Shown here: one piece after another, positions 23,973 to 33,833 of the stretch
Numbering within the stretch: position 1 is the stretch's first letter
Layout: every line of letters starts with the position of its first letter
From: Comamonas aquatica NBRC 14918
GTDB taxonomy: Bacteria; Pseudomonadota; Gammaproteobacteria; Burkholderiales; Burkholderiaceae_C
Reading direction: 5' to 3'
Length of the DNA: 34,127 nucleotides
Assembly (NCBI RefSeq): GCF_000739875.1
Contig: NZ_BBJR01000067.1
Span: 1 to 34,127 of the forward strand
The notes under the pieces: generated by a model
The model's database searches: none
What the model saw: only the letters and a program-made list of their open reading frames with translations
Told to the model about the DNA's origin: nothing
Program-made: the position numbers and the translations under genes

Positions 23973-24899
23973 ATGCGCACCGAACGCCTGGGCCTGGCGG
24001 CCCTGCTGACCGTCACCGTGGTCTGGGGCACCACCTTCCCCGCCATGAAGCAGCTGTCCACCGACCTGTCGGCGCTGCAGATCATCTGGCTGCGCTTCGG
24101 CCTGGCGGCCCTGGTACTGCTGCCGCTGTGGCGCGGCATCCGGCGTGCCGAATGGCGCTGGGGCCTGGGCCTGGGGGTGCTGAACTTCCTGGCCTTCTGG
24201 CTGCAGATCGAAGGCCTGGCGCTGACCACCAGCAACCGCAACGCCTTCGTCACTGGACTGAACGTGCTGCTGGTGCCGTTGATCGCCTGGCTGGTGCTGC
24301 GCCGCCGCACCGGCTGGCAGGTCTGGGCCGCCTGCGCCCTGGCCGTGGCCGGCATGTGCCTGATGTTCTTCGAGGACACGCCCTGGAACCGGGGCGACAC
24401 GCTGACGCTGTGCAGCGCCGTGGTCTACGCCCTGTACATCCTCGGGCTGGAGGCCGCCGCGCGGCGCCACCAGGCGGCCCCCCTGCGCGCCACGCGCATG
24501 GCGGCGGCGCTGGCCGGCTCGATGTGGACCTGCACCACGCTGATGCTGTGGCTGCAGCCCCAGGGGTTCGAGCGGCTGCAGACGCAGGCACAGGCCCTGT
24601 CCCCCGACGCCTGGCTGGCCATCGCCTACCTGGGCCTGGTGGCCAGCGCCCTGGTGGTGGTGCTGCAGGCCTGGGGCCAGCAGCGGCTGGACGCCATGCG
24701 CAGCGCCATCGTCTTCGGGCTGGAGCCGGTGTTTGCCGCGCTGACCGCCTGGTGGCTGATCGACGAGCGCATGGGCGCGCTGGCCCTGTGCGGCGCAGCG
24801 CTGATGGTGGTGGCGCTGATCTTCAGCCAGTCGACGCCACCGCAGGCTGCACCACGTGCCCGCAGCCTGCCTCCGGCCACGGCAAAGCCCAACGCCTGA
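23973..24899 (+). CDS. EamA/DMT superfamily transporter
   Basis: A 308-residue inner-membrane protein with ten predicted helices in two EamA repeats, beginning RLGLAALLTVTVVWGTTFPAMK and carrying TTSNRNAFVTGLNVLLVPL in the first half and AIVFGLEPVFAALTAWWLIDE in the second. The family includes exporters of amino acids and other metabolites, and the substrate here is unknown. ATG 23973 is chosen over ATG 23937, which lies in repeat sequence. Neither has a clear ribosome-binding site. Convergent with the mrdA gene. Confidence 0.9.
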   Translation: MRTERLGLAALLTVTVVWGTTFPAMKQLSTDLSALQIIWLRFGLAALVLLPLWRGIRRAEWRWGLGLGVLNFLAFWLQIEGLALTTSNRNAFVTGLNVLLVPLIAWLVLRRRTGWQVWAACALAVAGMCLMFFEDTPWNRGDTLTLCSAVVYALYILGLEAAARRHQAAPLRATRMAAALAGSMWTCTTLMLWLQPQGFERLQTQAQALSPDAWLAIAYLGLVASALVVVLQAWGQQRLDAMRSAIVFGLEPVFAALTAWWLIDERMGALALCGAALMVVALIFSQSTPPQAAPRARSLPPATAKPNA

Positions 24900-25293
24900 C
24901 GCCTGACGCCCAATACCGTGCTGCAGGCGGGGTGCGCACGCGCCTGTGCTGCGCGCCATGCAAGGCTGAGCACCCGATCCCGTAGAAGGACTGGCGCTTG
25001 TGCCCTGCAGGGACAACGCCCGCCACGCGGTATTGGCGGCATGCGCGCCTGCATGGCCCCAGCGCCTGGGGCCGTCGATCCTGCCGTGGCGGGAGATGGC
25101 GTGCGGCCGACTGCCAGCGTCTGCGCGCGTGGGCGGGGCAGCACCATCCCGGACGGCACGCCCGGTGCGGCACATCGCGCCCGACCTGCCGGTGCTGGAT
25201 GTGCCCCCCATCGGTGACTGCCTGCAAGGGCTGGCGCTGCGGCCCACGCGGCGCCCGGATAGCCCAAGCTGTCCGGCCCACCCGGACTGGCGC
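24900..25293. other. 394-bp gap without a recognisable gene
   Basis: Between the convergent EamA and mrdA stops. Open frames on both strands are Arg/Pro/Cys-rich shadows with no family resemblance. A GTCCGG-CCCAC-CCGGAC hairpin (25271-25287) lies just after the mrdA stop but has no T-run. In relatives rodA often sits here. I see no RodA motif in any frame, so this may be what remains after loss of a gene, or simply spacer. Confidence 0.6.
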
Positions 25294-27351
25294 TCAGTCC
25301 TCGACCTCGGGCTCGGCCGGATTGCTGTCCTGTGCGTGCGGCACCGCCAGGTCGCCGCCGCTCAAGGTTTCGAGGGCGCGCGGCGCCCTCAGGCTGGGCA
25401 GGTCCACGCGCTCGTAGCGGGCCATCATCTCCTTGCCACTGCGTGGTGTGCCAATGGGGGTGGTGGCCTGGCCCTTGCGCATGGCAGCCATGTCTTCTTC
25501 GCTGGGGTAATGGTCCAGCAACCAGTAGTCGAAGACCCGCCGCGCAATCGGCGCGGCCGCAGCGGCGCCGAAGCCCGCGTTTTCCACGATCAGCGCCAGG
25601 GCGATCTTGGGGTTTTCGGCCGGGGCATAGGCCATGTACAGCGAGTGGTCGCGCTGGTGCTCGGCCAGCTTGGCCGCGTTGTACTTGTCCTTCTGGCCAA
25701 TGGTCACGGCCTGCGCCGTCCCCGTCTTGCCGCCCGAGGTGTAGGGCGCCCCGGCGAACACACGGCGAGCCGTGCCTTCGACCGTCACGGCTGCCACCGC
25801 GCTGCGCACGGCTTCGACGTGCTCGGGCTTGTAGCCCATGGGCGTGCCCGGCTCCTTGTACAGCGCCTCGTACTGGCGCGAGACCGCCCCCAGCGTCGCC
25901 TTGCCCAGGTGCGGGCGGTGCTGCACGCCATGGTTGGCCAGCATGGCGGTGGCGTTGGCCACCTGCAGCAGGGTGAAGTGGTTGTAGCCCTGGCCGATAC
26001 CCAGGGAGATGGTTTCGCCCGCATACCACTTGCGCTGCTCGGGGCGCTTGTAGGTGTTGCGCTTCCACTCGGTGCTAGGCAGCACGCCACGGCCTTCGCC
26101 CTGCACATCGATGCCGGTCGGCCTGCCAAAGCCCATGGGCGAGAGGTAGTCGTGGATCATGTCCACGCCCATGTCGTTGGCCAGCATGTAGTAGTACACG
26201 TTGGACGATTTGATGATGGAGCGGCGCAGGTTGGTCGGCCCGTTGGGGTGGCCTGAGCGGAAGGTGTGGCCGCCAAAGGTCCAGCTGCCGTTGTCCTGGA
26301 TGGTGGTGTCCACCTTGCGCTTGCCCGACTCCAGGCCGGCCAAGGCCATGAACGGCTTGTAGGTGGAACCTGGCGGGTAGGTGCCACGCAGCGCACGGTT
26401 GAGCAGCGGGCGGTCGATGGAGTTGTTCAGCAGGTCCCAGTTTTCCTGGTCGATACCGTCGACGAACAGGTTCAGGTCGTAGGACGGCTTGCTGACCATG
26501 GCCAGCACTTCGCCATTGCGCGGGTCGATGGCCACCAGCGCGCCGCGGCGCTCGCCATACAGGTCTTCCACCAGCTTTTGCAGGCCCACATCCAGGGTCA
26601 GCACCACCGAGTCGCCCGGCGTGGCCGGACGGCTGTTGAGGCGGCGCACGGCAAAGCCGCCGGCCGTGGTCTCCAACTGCTCCCAGCCGGTCAGGCCGTG
26701 CAGCTGCTTTTCGTAGCTTTGCTCGATGCCCAGCTTGCCGATGACTTCGGTGCCGCGGTAGTTCGCATAGTCGTCGCTGTCCTCCAGCGCTTCCTGCTCT
26801 TTCTGGTTGATGCGGCCGATGTAGCCCACCACGTGGCCGGCCACGTCCTGCAACGGGTAGTTGCGGAACCAGCGGGCCTTGATGTCCACGCCGGGAAAGC
26901 GCCAGCGCTGGGCCGCGAAGCGCGCCACTTCCTCGTCGGACAGGCGGCTGCGCAGCGGCACGGACTCGAAGCGCTTGGAATCCTCCATCAGGCGGCGGAA
27001 CTTGCGCCGGTCGCGGGGCGTGATCTCCACCAGCTCAGACAGGGCGTCGATGGTCTCGTCCATGTCCTTGACCTTGGAACGCGTGATCTCCAGCGTGTAG
27101 GCCGAATAGTTGGTCGCCAGCACGATGCCGTTGCGGTCCAGGATCTGGCCCCGGTTGGGCACGATGGGCACCACGGCCGTGCGGTTGTTCTCGGCGCGCT
27201 CGGCAAAGGCGTCGTGGCGCACCACCTGCAGCACGAACAGGCGGAACAGCAGAATGCAGAACAGCAGCAGCACCAGCAAGGCCACCGCGCCGACGCGCAG
27301 CCGGAACTTGTACTGCTCGGCTTCGCTGTTGCGTACCTCAAACCGGCCCAT
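25294..27351 (-). CDS. mrdA: Penicillin-binding protein 2 (elongasome transpeptidase)
   Basis: Class B PBP that cross-links peptidoglycan during cell elongation, working with RodA and MreBCD. The 685-residue protein has one N-terminal membrane helix (about 20-44), a pedestal domain with VPNRGQILDRNG (64-75), and the transpeptidase motifs STYK (Ser329, Lys332), SSN (382-384) and KTG (542-544). A roughly 50-residue acidic tail after the transpeptidase domain (ending PAEPEVED) looks disordered. It lies 62 nt after mreD. rodA is not found downstream, unlike in many beta- and gammaproteobacteria. Confidence 0.97.
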   Translation of the reverse strand: MGRFEVRNSEAEQYKFRLRVGAVALLVLLLFCILLFRLFVLQVVRHDAFAERAENNRTAVVPIVPNRGQILDRNGIVLATNYSAYTLEITRSKVKDMDETIDALSELVEITPRDRRKFRRLMEDSKRFESVPLRSRLSDEEVARFAAQRWRFPGVDIKARWFRNYPLQDVAGHVVGYIGRINQKEQEALEDSDDYANYRGTEVIGKLGIEQSYEKQLHGLTGWEQLETTAGGFAVRRLNSRPATPGDSVVLTLDVGLQKLVEDLYGERRGALVAIDPRNGEVLAMVSKPSYDLNLFVDGIDQENWDLLNNSIDRPLLNRALRGTYPPGSTYKPFMALAGLESGKRKVDTTIQDNGSWTFGGHTFRSGHPNGPTNLRRSIIKSSNVYYYMLANDMGVDMIHDYLSPMGFGRPTGIDVQGEGRGVLPSTEWKRNTYKRPEQRKWYAGETISLGIGQGYNHFTLLQVANATAMLANHGVQHRPHLGKATLGAVSRQYEALYKEPGTPMGYKPEHVEAVRSAVAAVTVEGTARRVFAGAPYTSGGKTGTAQAVTIGQKDKYNAAKLAEHQRDHSLYMAYAPAENPKIALALIVENAGFGAAAAAPIARRVFDYWLLDHYPSEEDMAAMRKGQATTPIGTPRSGKEMMARYERVDLPSLRAPRALETLSGGDLAVPHAQDSNPAEPEVED

Positions 27352-27413
27352 GGCAGCTCCTGCAAGTGCCCAGGGCGGGAAGAAAGCGGAAGAAGCCCGG
27401 CATCAGACAGCCC

Positions 27414-27932
27414 TTACAGCGGACGGTTGCTGTCCGCATCGGGGGCGCGGCGCTGCGGCGCCAGCAGCACGGCGCTCAGCAGGGGCCACAGCAGTGTCTC
27501 CAGCACCGGGGCCAGGGCCACCGAGAAGCCGGGGAACATGCCACCCGCCACCATGCGGATCAGCATCTGCAGCAGGTGGGCGCCGGCAAACATGGGCAGC
27601 ACCTGCAGCGCCTGGGTCAGCGGCGAGAACCACATCATGCGCCGGCTGGCACGCTGCGAGGCATAGACCACCAACACATAAGTAAGCGCATGCTGACCCA
27701 GCAAGGCCGTCTGCTGCACATCGACCCCCAGGCCCAGCACAAACGCCACCCCCATGCCCAGGCGGTGCGGATGGTGCAGCGCCCAGAAGGCCAGCACCAT
27801 CATCAGCAGATCGGGCATCCAGACAAAGCCGCCCAGGGGCAGCAGGCTCAGCAGAAACACCAGGGCAATGCTGAAGACGATGAAACCGGGCTTGACCGGC
27901 ATCAGCAGTTGCTGACCGCGCGGCATGATCAT
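27414..27932 (-). CDS. mreD: Rod shape-determining protein MreD
   Basis: A 172-residue inner-membrane protein with five or six helices, belonging to the elongation complex with MreB, MreC, RodA and PBP2. It shows PLGGFVWMPDLLMMVLAFWALHHP-type early helices (about 31-55) and GMGVAFVLGLGVDVQQTALLG, the conserved region of MreD. It overlaps mreC by four bases (ATGA), indicating translational coupling. Assignment is helped by the mreB-mreC-mreD-mrdA order. Confidence 0.93.
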   Translation of the reverse strand: MIMPRGQQLLMPVKPGFIVFSIALVFLLSLLPLGGFVWMPDLLMMVLAFWALHHPHRLGMGVAFVLGLGVDVQQTALLGQHALTYVLVVYASQRASRRMMWFSPLTQALQVLPMFAGAHLLQMLIRMVAGGMFPGFSVALAPVLETLLWPLLSAVLLAPQRRAPDADSNRPL

Positions 27933-28921
27933 GGCTGGGCTCCTGGTCCTGGCAGGTTGCTGGCGCCGGCACGGCGCTGGGCAGATTTGTCTTCGCGCTG
28001 CGCCTTGGCCTCCTGCGGCGTGGGCACGCTGGGCTGCACCTCGGGCACATGGGCGGCCTTCAGCACGTTCAGCGGCGTCAGCACCATCACGTGGCGCGCG
28101 CCGTCCAGGCGGGCCACGGGTTCGCAGTAGATGCGCATGAAGGGCGACTGGTTGCGCCGCTCGACCTCGATCACGCGGGCCACCGGCAAGCCGGCCATGT
28201 AGACACCGTCCACGCCACTGGTGACCAGTTCGTCGCCCACCTGCACATCCGCATCATTGGGCATGAAGCGCAGCTCCATGCCGTCGGTGCGCAGGTTGGA
28301 GGCATCGCCATAGGCCACGCCCCGCACGCCAGTGCGCTCCACCATCACCGGAATCACCTGGTCCCGGTCGGACAGCAGGGTCACCTCGCTGGAGAACGGC
28401 TGCACGCGGGTCACCTGCCCCAGCACCCCGACATCGTCCATCACCGGGCTGCCGGGCTCGACGCCGGCCACCTGGCCCTTGTCCAGCACCACGCGGCGCG
28501 TGTAGCTGTCCGGGGTTTCGTACATGACCTCGGCTGCCACGGTGGGCACCACCAGGCGGGGACGCAGGCCCAGCAGGCTGCGCAGTTGCTGGTTTTCTTC
28601 CAGCAGCTGCTCGGCATTGTGGGCCTTGATGGTCATCTCGGTCATCAGGCGGCGTGCCTCCACGGCCTCGGCCTGGGCGGCATGCAGATCGCCGAAATAG
28701 GCCTTGCCGCTGGACAGCCAGCCCACGGGCTGCATCACCGCCCATTGCAGGGGAAACAGCACCACGGAGACGGCCTGGCGCACGGGCTCGGTGAGCTTGA
28801 AGCGCACGTCGGCCAGCATCAGCATCACGGACAGGGCGCTGAGCAGCAGCACCCGTGTCGTGGGCGAGGTGCCGTGCTTGAAGAGGGAGGGCGCGTCGCG
28901 CTCCAGCGTTCTCAGGCTCAT
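27929..28921 (-). CDS. mreC: Rod shape-determining protein MreC
   Basis: A 330-residue periplasmic scaffold protein: one N-terminal helix (about 22-43), a coiled coil (about 75-120, HNAEQLLEENQQLRSLLGL), then two beta-barrel domains with SPVMDDVGVLGQVTRVQPFSSEVTLL-type signature (split here near residues 158-185) and DADVQVGDELVTSGVDG. It binds PBP2 and activates the elongasome. The C-terminal 40 residues are Pro/Lys-rich and probably flexible. It starts 150 nt after mreB. Confidence 0.95.
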   Translation of the reverse strand: MSLRTLERDAPSLFKHGTSPTTRVLLLSALSVMLMLADVRFKLTEPVRQAVSVVLFPLQWAVMQPVGWLSSGKAYFGDLHAAQAEAVEARRLMTEMTIKAHNAEQLLEENQQLRSLLGLRPRLVVPTVAAEVMYETPDSYTRRVVLDKGQVAGVEPGSPVMDDVGVLGQVTRVQPFSSEVTLLSDRDQVIPVMVERTGVRGVAYGDASNLRTDGMELRFMPNDADVQVGDELVTSGVDGVYMAGLPVARVIEVERRNQSPFMRIYCEPVARLDGARHVMVLTPLNVLKAAHVPEVQPSVPTPQEAKAQREDKSAQRRAGASNLPGPGAQP

Positions 28922-29071
28922 GCCGCCCCCCTCATGGGATGTGGCATTTCACGAACGGGCAAACCGCCCGACCTGCTGACTGCGCGAGCTTTCACAGAGA
29001 ACATGGAGAACCATTCCAATCAGGGCCTACCGCCAGGGCATCCAGGGCCGCGCGGCAGGCCGTCAAGCGCA

Positions 29072-30115
<1,044 letters not shown>

Positions 30116-30337
30116 TCAATTTTCCTCTCAGGCACAGCATGCGCTTCGGCCTGCCATCGCCGGGGTGTAGATCAACAGGAATCAGGGGGAATCAGGGATT
30201 GGCTTTTCTACACAATCACCACCCTGCTGGGGTGCGAATCGTGCAAAGACAAGATAATACCGTATCCCCTGTGAATAACTCATGGCGGCGCATGCCGTCT
30301 GACAGCTTTACATCCGGTTTCGAACCGCAGAAAACCT

Positions 30338-30637
30338 ATGGCACTCACCTCCCAAGACATTGACCGCATCGCCAACTTGGCGCGGCTTGCCCTCTCTCCA
30401 AAAGAAAGTGAGCGCATGCTATCGCAATTGAACGGATTTTTCGGCATCGTCGAGAAAATGCAGGCTGTGGATACCTCGGGCGTGCAGCCGCTGGCCCACC
30501 CCGTGGCAGCCATCCAGGACATCGCCCTGCGCCTGCGCGAGGATGTGGCCAGTGAACCCAACCAGCGTGAGGCCAATATGCGCAACGCCCCTGCGCAAGG
30601 CGAGGGCTTGTTCCTCGTGCCCAAGGTCATCGAATAA
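30338..30637 (+). CDS. gatC: Asp-tRNA(Asn)/Glu-tRNA(Gln) amidotransferase subunit C
   Basis: A 99-residue stabilising subunit that wraps around GatA and GatB. It begins [20 protein letters not shown], the typical GatC start, and has the late motif LREDVASEP and a C-terminal VPKVIE. ATG 30338 has no strong ribosome-binding site. First gene of gatCAB, 21 nt before gatA. Confidence 0.95.
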   Translation: MALTSQDIDRIANLARLALSPKESERMLSQLNGFFGIVEKMQAVDTSGVQPLAHPVAAIQDIALRLREDVASEPNQREANMRNAPAQGEGLFLVPKVIE

Positions 30638-30658
30638 GCGCAAGGCACAGCATTTCCC

Positions 30659-32161
30659 ATGAGCACTACCGAACTGCACCACCTGAGCGTGGCCGAGCTG
30701 GCCGCCCAGCTGAAGAACAAACACGTCTCCGCCGTCGAAGCGGCCCAGCATTTCCTGGCACGCGCCCAGGCGCACCAAAACCTTGGTGCCTTTGTGGCTA
30801 TCGACGAAGCCACCACCCTGGCCCAGGCCCGGGCGGCCGATGCGCTGATCGCCTCCGGCCAGGGCGGCCGCCTGGCTGGCGTGCCGATCGCGCACAAGGA
30901 CATCTTCGTCACCCAGGACTTCCCCACCACCGCCGCCAGCAAGATGCTGGCCGGCTACCAGTCGCCGTTTGACGCCACCGTGGTGCGCAAGCTGGGTGTC
31001 ACGGAAGGTGGCGCCGGCATGGTGACCCTGGGCAAGCTCAACTGCGACGAATTCGCCATGGGCGGCGCCAACGAGAACTCCGCCATCGCCCCCGTGGGGT
31101 TTAATGCGCCCCAGCCCGTGCGCAACCCCTGGAACCCCGAGCGCGTGCCCGGTGGTTCCTCCGGAGGTTCCGCCGCCGCCGTGGCTGCCCGTCTGGCCCC
31201 TGCGGTCACCGGCACCGACACCGGTGGATCGATCCGCCAGCCCGCCTCGTTCTGCGGCATCACCGGCATCAAACCCACCTATGGCCGCGCTAGCCGCTAC
31301 GGCATGATCGCGTTTGCCTCGTCGCTCGACCAGGCTGGCCCCATGGGCCGCAGTGCCGAAGACTGCGCGCTGCTGCTGTCCGAGATGTGCGGCCCCGACC
31401 TGGACCGTGACTCCACCAGCCTCGACGTGCCTGCCGAAGACTTCACGGCCAAGCTCAACGACAGCATCGAAGGCCTGCGCATTGGCGTGCCTGCAGAGTT
31501 CTTTGGTGAAGGTTTGAGCGCCGACGTGCGCACTGCCGTGGATGCTGCGCTGAAGGAATACGAAAAGCTGGGCGCCAAGCTGGTGACGATCAGCCTGCCC
31601 CGCACCGAACTGTCCGTGCCCGTGTACTACATCCTGGCGCCGGCCGAGGCCTCGTCCAACCTGTCGCGCTTTGACGGTGTGAAGTTCGGCCACCGCGCCA
31701 AAAACTTTGCCGACCTGAACGACATGTACAAGAAGACCCGTGCCGAAGGCTTTGGCGATGAGGTCAAGCGCCGCATCATGATCGGCGCCTATGTACTGAG
31801 CGAAGGCTACTACGACGCCTACTACCTGCAGGCGCAGAAGATCCGCCGCATGATTGCCGACGACTTCCAGGCCGCGTTCAAGGAATGCGACGTGATTGCC
31901 GGTGCCGCCGCGCCCACCACCGCCTGGGCGATTGGTGGCAAGGCCGACCCCGTCAGCAACTACCTGGCCGACGTGTTCACCCTGCCCGCCTCGCTGGCCG
32001 GCCTGCCCGGTTTGAGCCTGCCCGCCGGTTTTGGCGACGGCGGCCTGCCCGTGGGCCTGCAGCTGATCGGCAACTACTTTGCCGAGGGCAAGCTGCTCAA
32101 CGCTGCGCACCGCTTCCAGCAGGCCACGGACTTTCACCTGCAGCGCCCCGCAGGCATTTAA
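30659..32161 (+). CDS. gatA: Asp/Glu-tRNA amidotransferase subunit A
   Basis: Amidase-signature enzyme that releases ammonia from glutamine for transamidation of mischarged Glu-tRNA(Gln) or Asp-tRNA(Asn). The 500-residue protein has the Ser-cisSer-Lys triad: Lys80 (PIAHKDIF), Ser167 ([13 protein letters not shown]) and nucleophile Ser191 ([15 protein letters not shown]). The C-terminal part has [20 protein letters not shown], also typical. gatB follows 118 nt later, after a palindromic repeat. Confidence 0.97.
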   Translation: MSTTELHHLSVAELAAQLKNKHVSAVEAAQHFLARAQAHQNLGAFVAIDEATTLAQARAADALIASGQGGRLAGVPIAHKDIFVTQDFPTTAASKMLAGYQSPFDATVVRKLGVTEGGAGMVTLGKLNCDEFAMGGANENSAIAPVGFNAPQPVRNPWNPERVPGGSSGGSAAAVAARLAPAVTGTDTGGSIRQPASFCGITGIKPTYGRASRYGMIAFASSLDQAGPMGRSAEDCALLLSEMCGPDLDRDSTSLDVPAEDFTAKLNDSIEGLRIGVPAEFFGEGLSADVRTAVDAALKEYEKLGAKLVTISLPRTELSVPVYYILAPAEASSNLSRFDGVKFGHRAKNFADLNDMYKKTRAEGFGDEVKRRIMIGAYVLSEGYYDAYYLQAQKIRRMIADDFQAAFKECDVIAGAAAPTTAWAIGGKADPVSNYLADVFTLPASLAGLPGLSLPAGFGDGGLPVGLQLIGNYFAEGKLLNAAHRFQQATDFHLQRPAGI

Positions 32162-32162
32162 A

Positions 32163-32222
32163 ACTTCATAGCTGCCAGTGCAGGCTGCATCAGCGCCAGA
32201 GGCCAAAAACACCCACAATGCC
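32163..32222. repeat. Dispersed palindromic repeat, copy F, between gatA and gatB
   Basis: ATAGCTG-CCA-GTGC...CAGCGC-CAGAG-GCCAAAAACAC...CAATGC, closely matching copy A at 5501-5557 in block order and in the right-hand GCCAAAAACAC and CAATGC blocks. It lies within the gatCAB operon and so would be transcribed, where it could fold into a hairpin between two coding regions. Confidence 0.75.
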
Positions 32223-32279
32223 TCGCGCCCAGCCTGCCCTGCCAGCCCCGATTGATTGCAGCAAGGACACGTTCACAAC

Positions 32280-33725
32280 ATGACTGCGAAACTGATCCAC
32301 GGGTACGAAGTCGTCATCGGCTTTGAAACCCACGCCCAACTGGCGACCCACTCCAAAATCTTCAGCCGCGCCAGCACCGCCTTTGGTGCCGAGCCCAACA
32401 CACAAGCCTGCTCCGTGGACCTGGCCCTGCCCGGCACCCTGCCGGTGATGAACAAAAAAGCCGTGGAATGCGCCATCAAGCTCGGCTTGGCGCTGGGCAG
32501 CCACATTGCGCCCCGCTCGATCTTCGCGCGCAAAAACTACTTCTACCCCGACCTGCCCAAGGGCTACCAGATCTCCCAGTTCGAGATTCCCGTGGTGCAA
32601 GGCGGTGAGGTCAGCTTCTACGTCGGCGACAAGCTGCACACCGTGCGCCTGGTGCGCGCCCACCTGGAAGAAGACGCGGGCAAGTCCGTGCACGACCAGT
32701 TCCCCACCGAATCTGGCATTGACCTGAACCGTGCGGGCACGCCCCTGCTGGAAATCGTGACCGAGCCCGATATCCGCAGCACCGAAGAAGCCGTGGCCTA
32801 CGCCAAGGAACTGCACAAGATCGTGACCTGGATTGGCATTTGCGACGGCAACATGCAGGAAGGCAGCTTCCGCTGCGACGCCAACGTGTCCGTGCGCAAG
32901 CCCGGCCAGCCGCTGGGCACCCGCCGCGAGATCAAGAACTTGAACTCGTTCAAGAACATGCAGATCGCCATCGACTACGAAATTCGCTGGCAGATCGAGC
33001 AGATTGAAGACGGCTACGAGATCCAGCAGGCCACCGTGCTGTTCAACCCCGACACGGGCGAAACCCGCGCCATGCGCACCAAGGAAGACGCGGCCGACTA
33101 CCGCTACTTCCCCGACCCCGACCTGCCACCGCTGGTCGTGGCCGACAGCTGGGTGCAGGAAGTCAAGAGCGCGATGCCCGAGCTGCCCCGCGCCATGGCC
33201 GCCCGCTTTGTGGAGCAATACGCGCTGCCCGAGTACGATGCCACCACACTGACCCAGTCGCAAGCCATGGCCGCCTACTTTGAGCGCACCGCCCAGGCCT
33301 GCGGCCAGGCCAAGCTGGCCAGCAACTGGGTGATGGGCGAAATCTCGCGCCGCCTGAACACCGAGGAAATCGGCATGGACGCGGTCAAGGTCAGCAGCGA
33401 ACAGCTGGCCGCCCTGATCGGCCGCATCAGCGACGGCACGATCAGCAACAACGCCGCCAAGCAGGTGTTTGAAGCGCTGTGGACCGGTGAAGGCCGCGAT
33501 GTCGACGCCGTGATTGAAGCCAAGGGCCTCAAGCAAATGAACGACACCGGCGCGCTGGAAGCCATCATCGACGAGGTGATCGCCGCCAACCCCGGCAACG
33601 TGGAGCAATACCGCGCGGGCAAGGACAAGGCGTTCAACGCCCTGGTGGGGCAGGTGATGAAGGCGTCCAAGGGCAAGGCGAACCCTGGGCAGGTCAATGA
33701 GCTGCTCAAGGCCAAGCTGGCATAA
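32280..33725 (+). CDS. gatB: Asp/Glu-tRNA amidotransferase subunit B
   Basis: Kinase/transamidase subunit that activates the mischarged amino acid on tRNA and transfers ammonia to it. The 481-residue protein has [13 protein letters not shown] at the start (the conserved VIGxExHxQL), [16 protein letters not shown], and the phosphate-transfer region EAGRP-like stretch at 144-160. The C-terminal YqeY/tail domain ends [15 protein letters not shown] 32280 is chosen over an in-frame TTG at 32256. AAGGA lies 12 nt upstream, a long spacing. Confidence 0.97.
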   Translation: MTAKLIHGYEVVIGFETHAQLATHSKIFSRASTAFGAEPNTQACSVDLALPGTLPVMNKKAVECAIKLGLALGSHIAPRSIFARKNYFYPDLPKGYQISQFEIPVVQGGEVSFYVGDKLHTVRLVRAHLEEDAGKSVHDQFPTESGIDLNRAGTPLLEIVTEPDIRSTEEAVAYAKELHKIVTWIGICDGNMQEGSFRCDANVSVRKPGQPLGTRREIKNLNSFKNMQIAIDYEIRWQIEQIEDGYEIQQATVLFNPDTGETRAMRTKEDAADYRYFPDPDLPPLVVADSWVQEVKSAMPELPRAMAARFVEQYALPEYDATTLTQSQAMAAYFERTAQACGQAKLASNWVMGEISRRLNTEEIGMDAVKVSSEQLAALIGRISDGTISNNAAKQVFEALWTGEGRDVDAVIEAKGLKQMNDTGALEAIIDEVIAANPGNVEQYRAGKDKAFNALVGQVMKASKGKANPGQVNELLKAKLA

Positions 33726-33761
33726 GCCTGTAGCTTGCTGGTTGCAGCTGCTGTGCTGCAC

Positions 33762-33790
33762 AAAAAAAGCCTCCTTCGGGAGGCTTTTTT
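33762..33790. terminator. Bidirectional intrinsic terminator after gatB
   Basis: GCCTCC-TTCG-GGAGGC with a UUCG tetraloop is flanked by seven A on the left and six T on the right, so it can stop transcription on both strands. It ends gatCAB and would block antisense transcription from the neighbouring IS element. Confidence 0.92.
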
Positions 33791-33804
33791 ATTGGTCGTG
33801 CACA

Positions 33805-33833
33805 GATTGATAGCTGCTGGCGCTTGCTTGTAT
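33805..33833. repeat. Left half of the palindromic repeat, copy G, cut by the IS end
   Basis: GATTGATAGCTGCTGGCGCTTGC matches the left arm of copies A and F, but the expected right arm (CAGCGC...GCCAAAAAC) is missing. Instead the sequence passes directly into TGACCCAGCGG, the putative IS terminus. Confidence 0.65.

Noticed and set aside
25000-26256. Plus-strand 418-codon open frame entering mrdA from the 394-bp gap
   Set aside because: Two thirds are antisense to mrdA. The part in the gap has no recognisable domain, signal peptide or ribosome-binding site.
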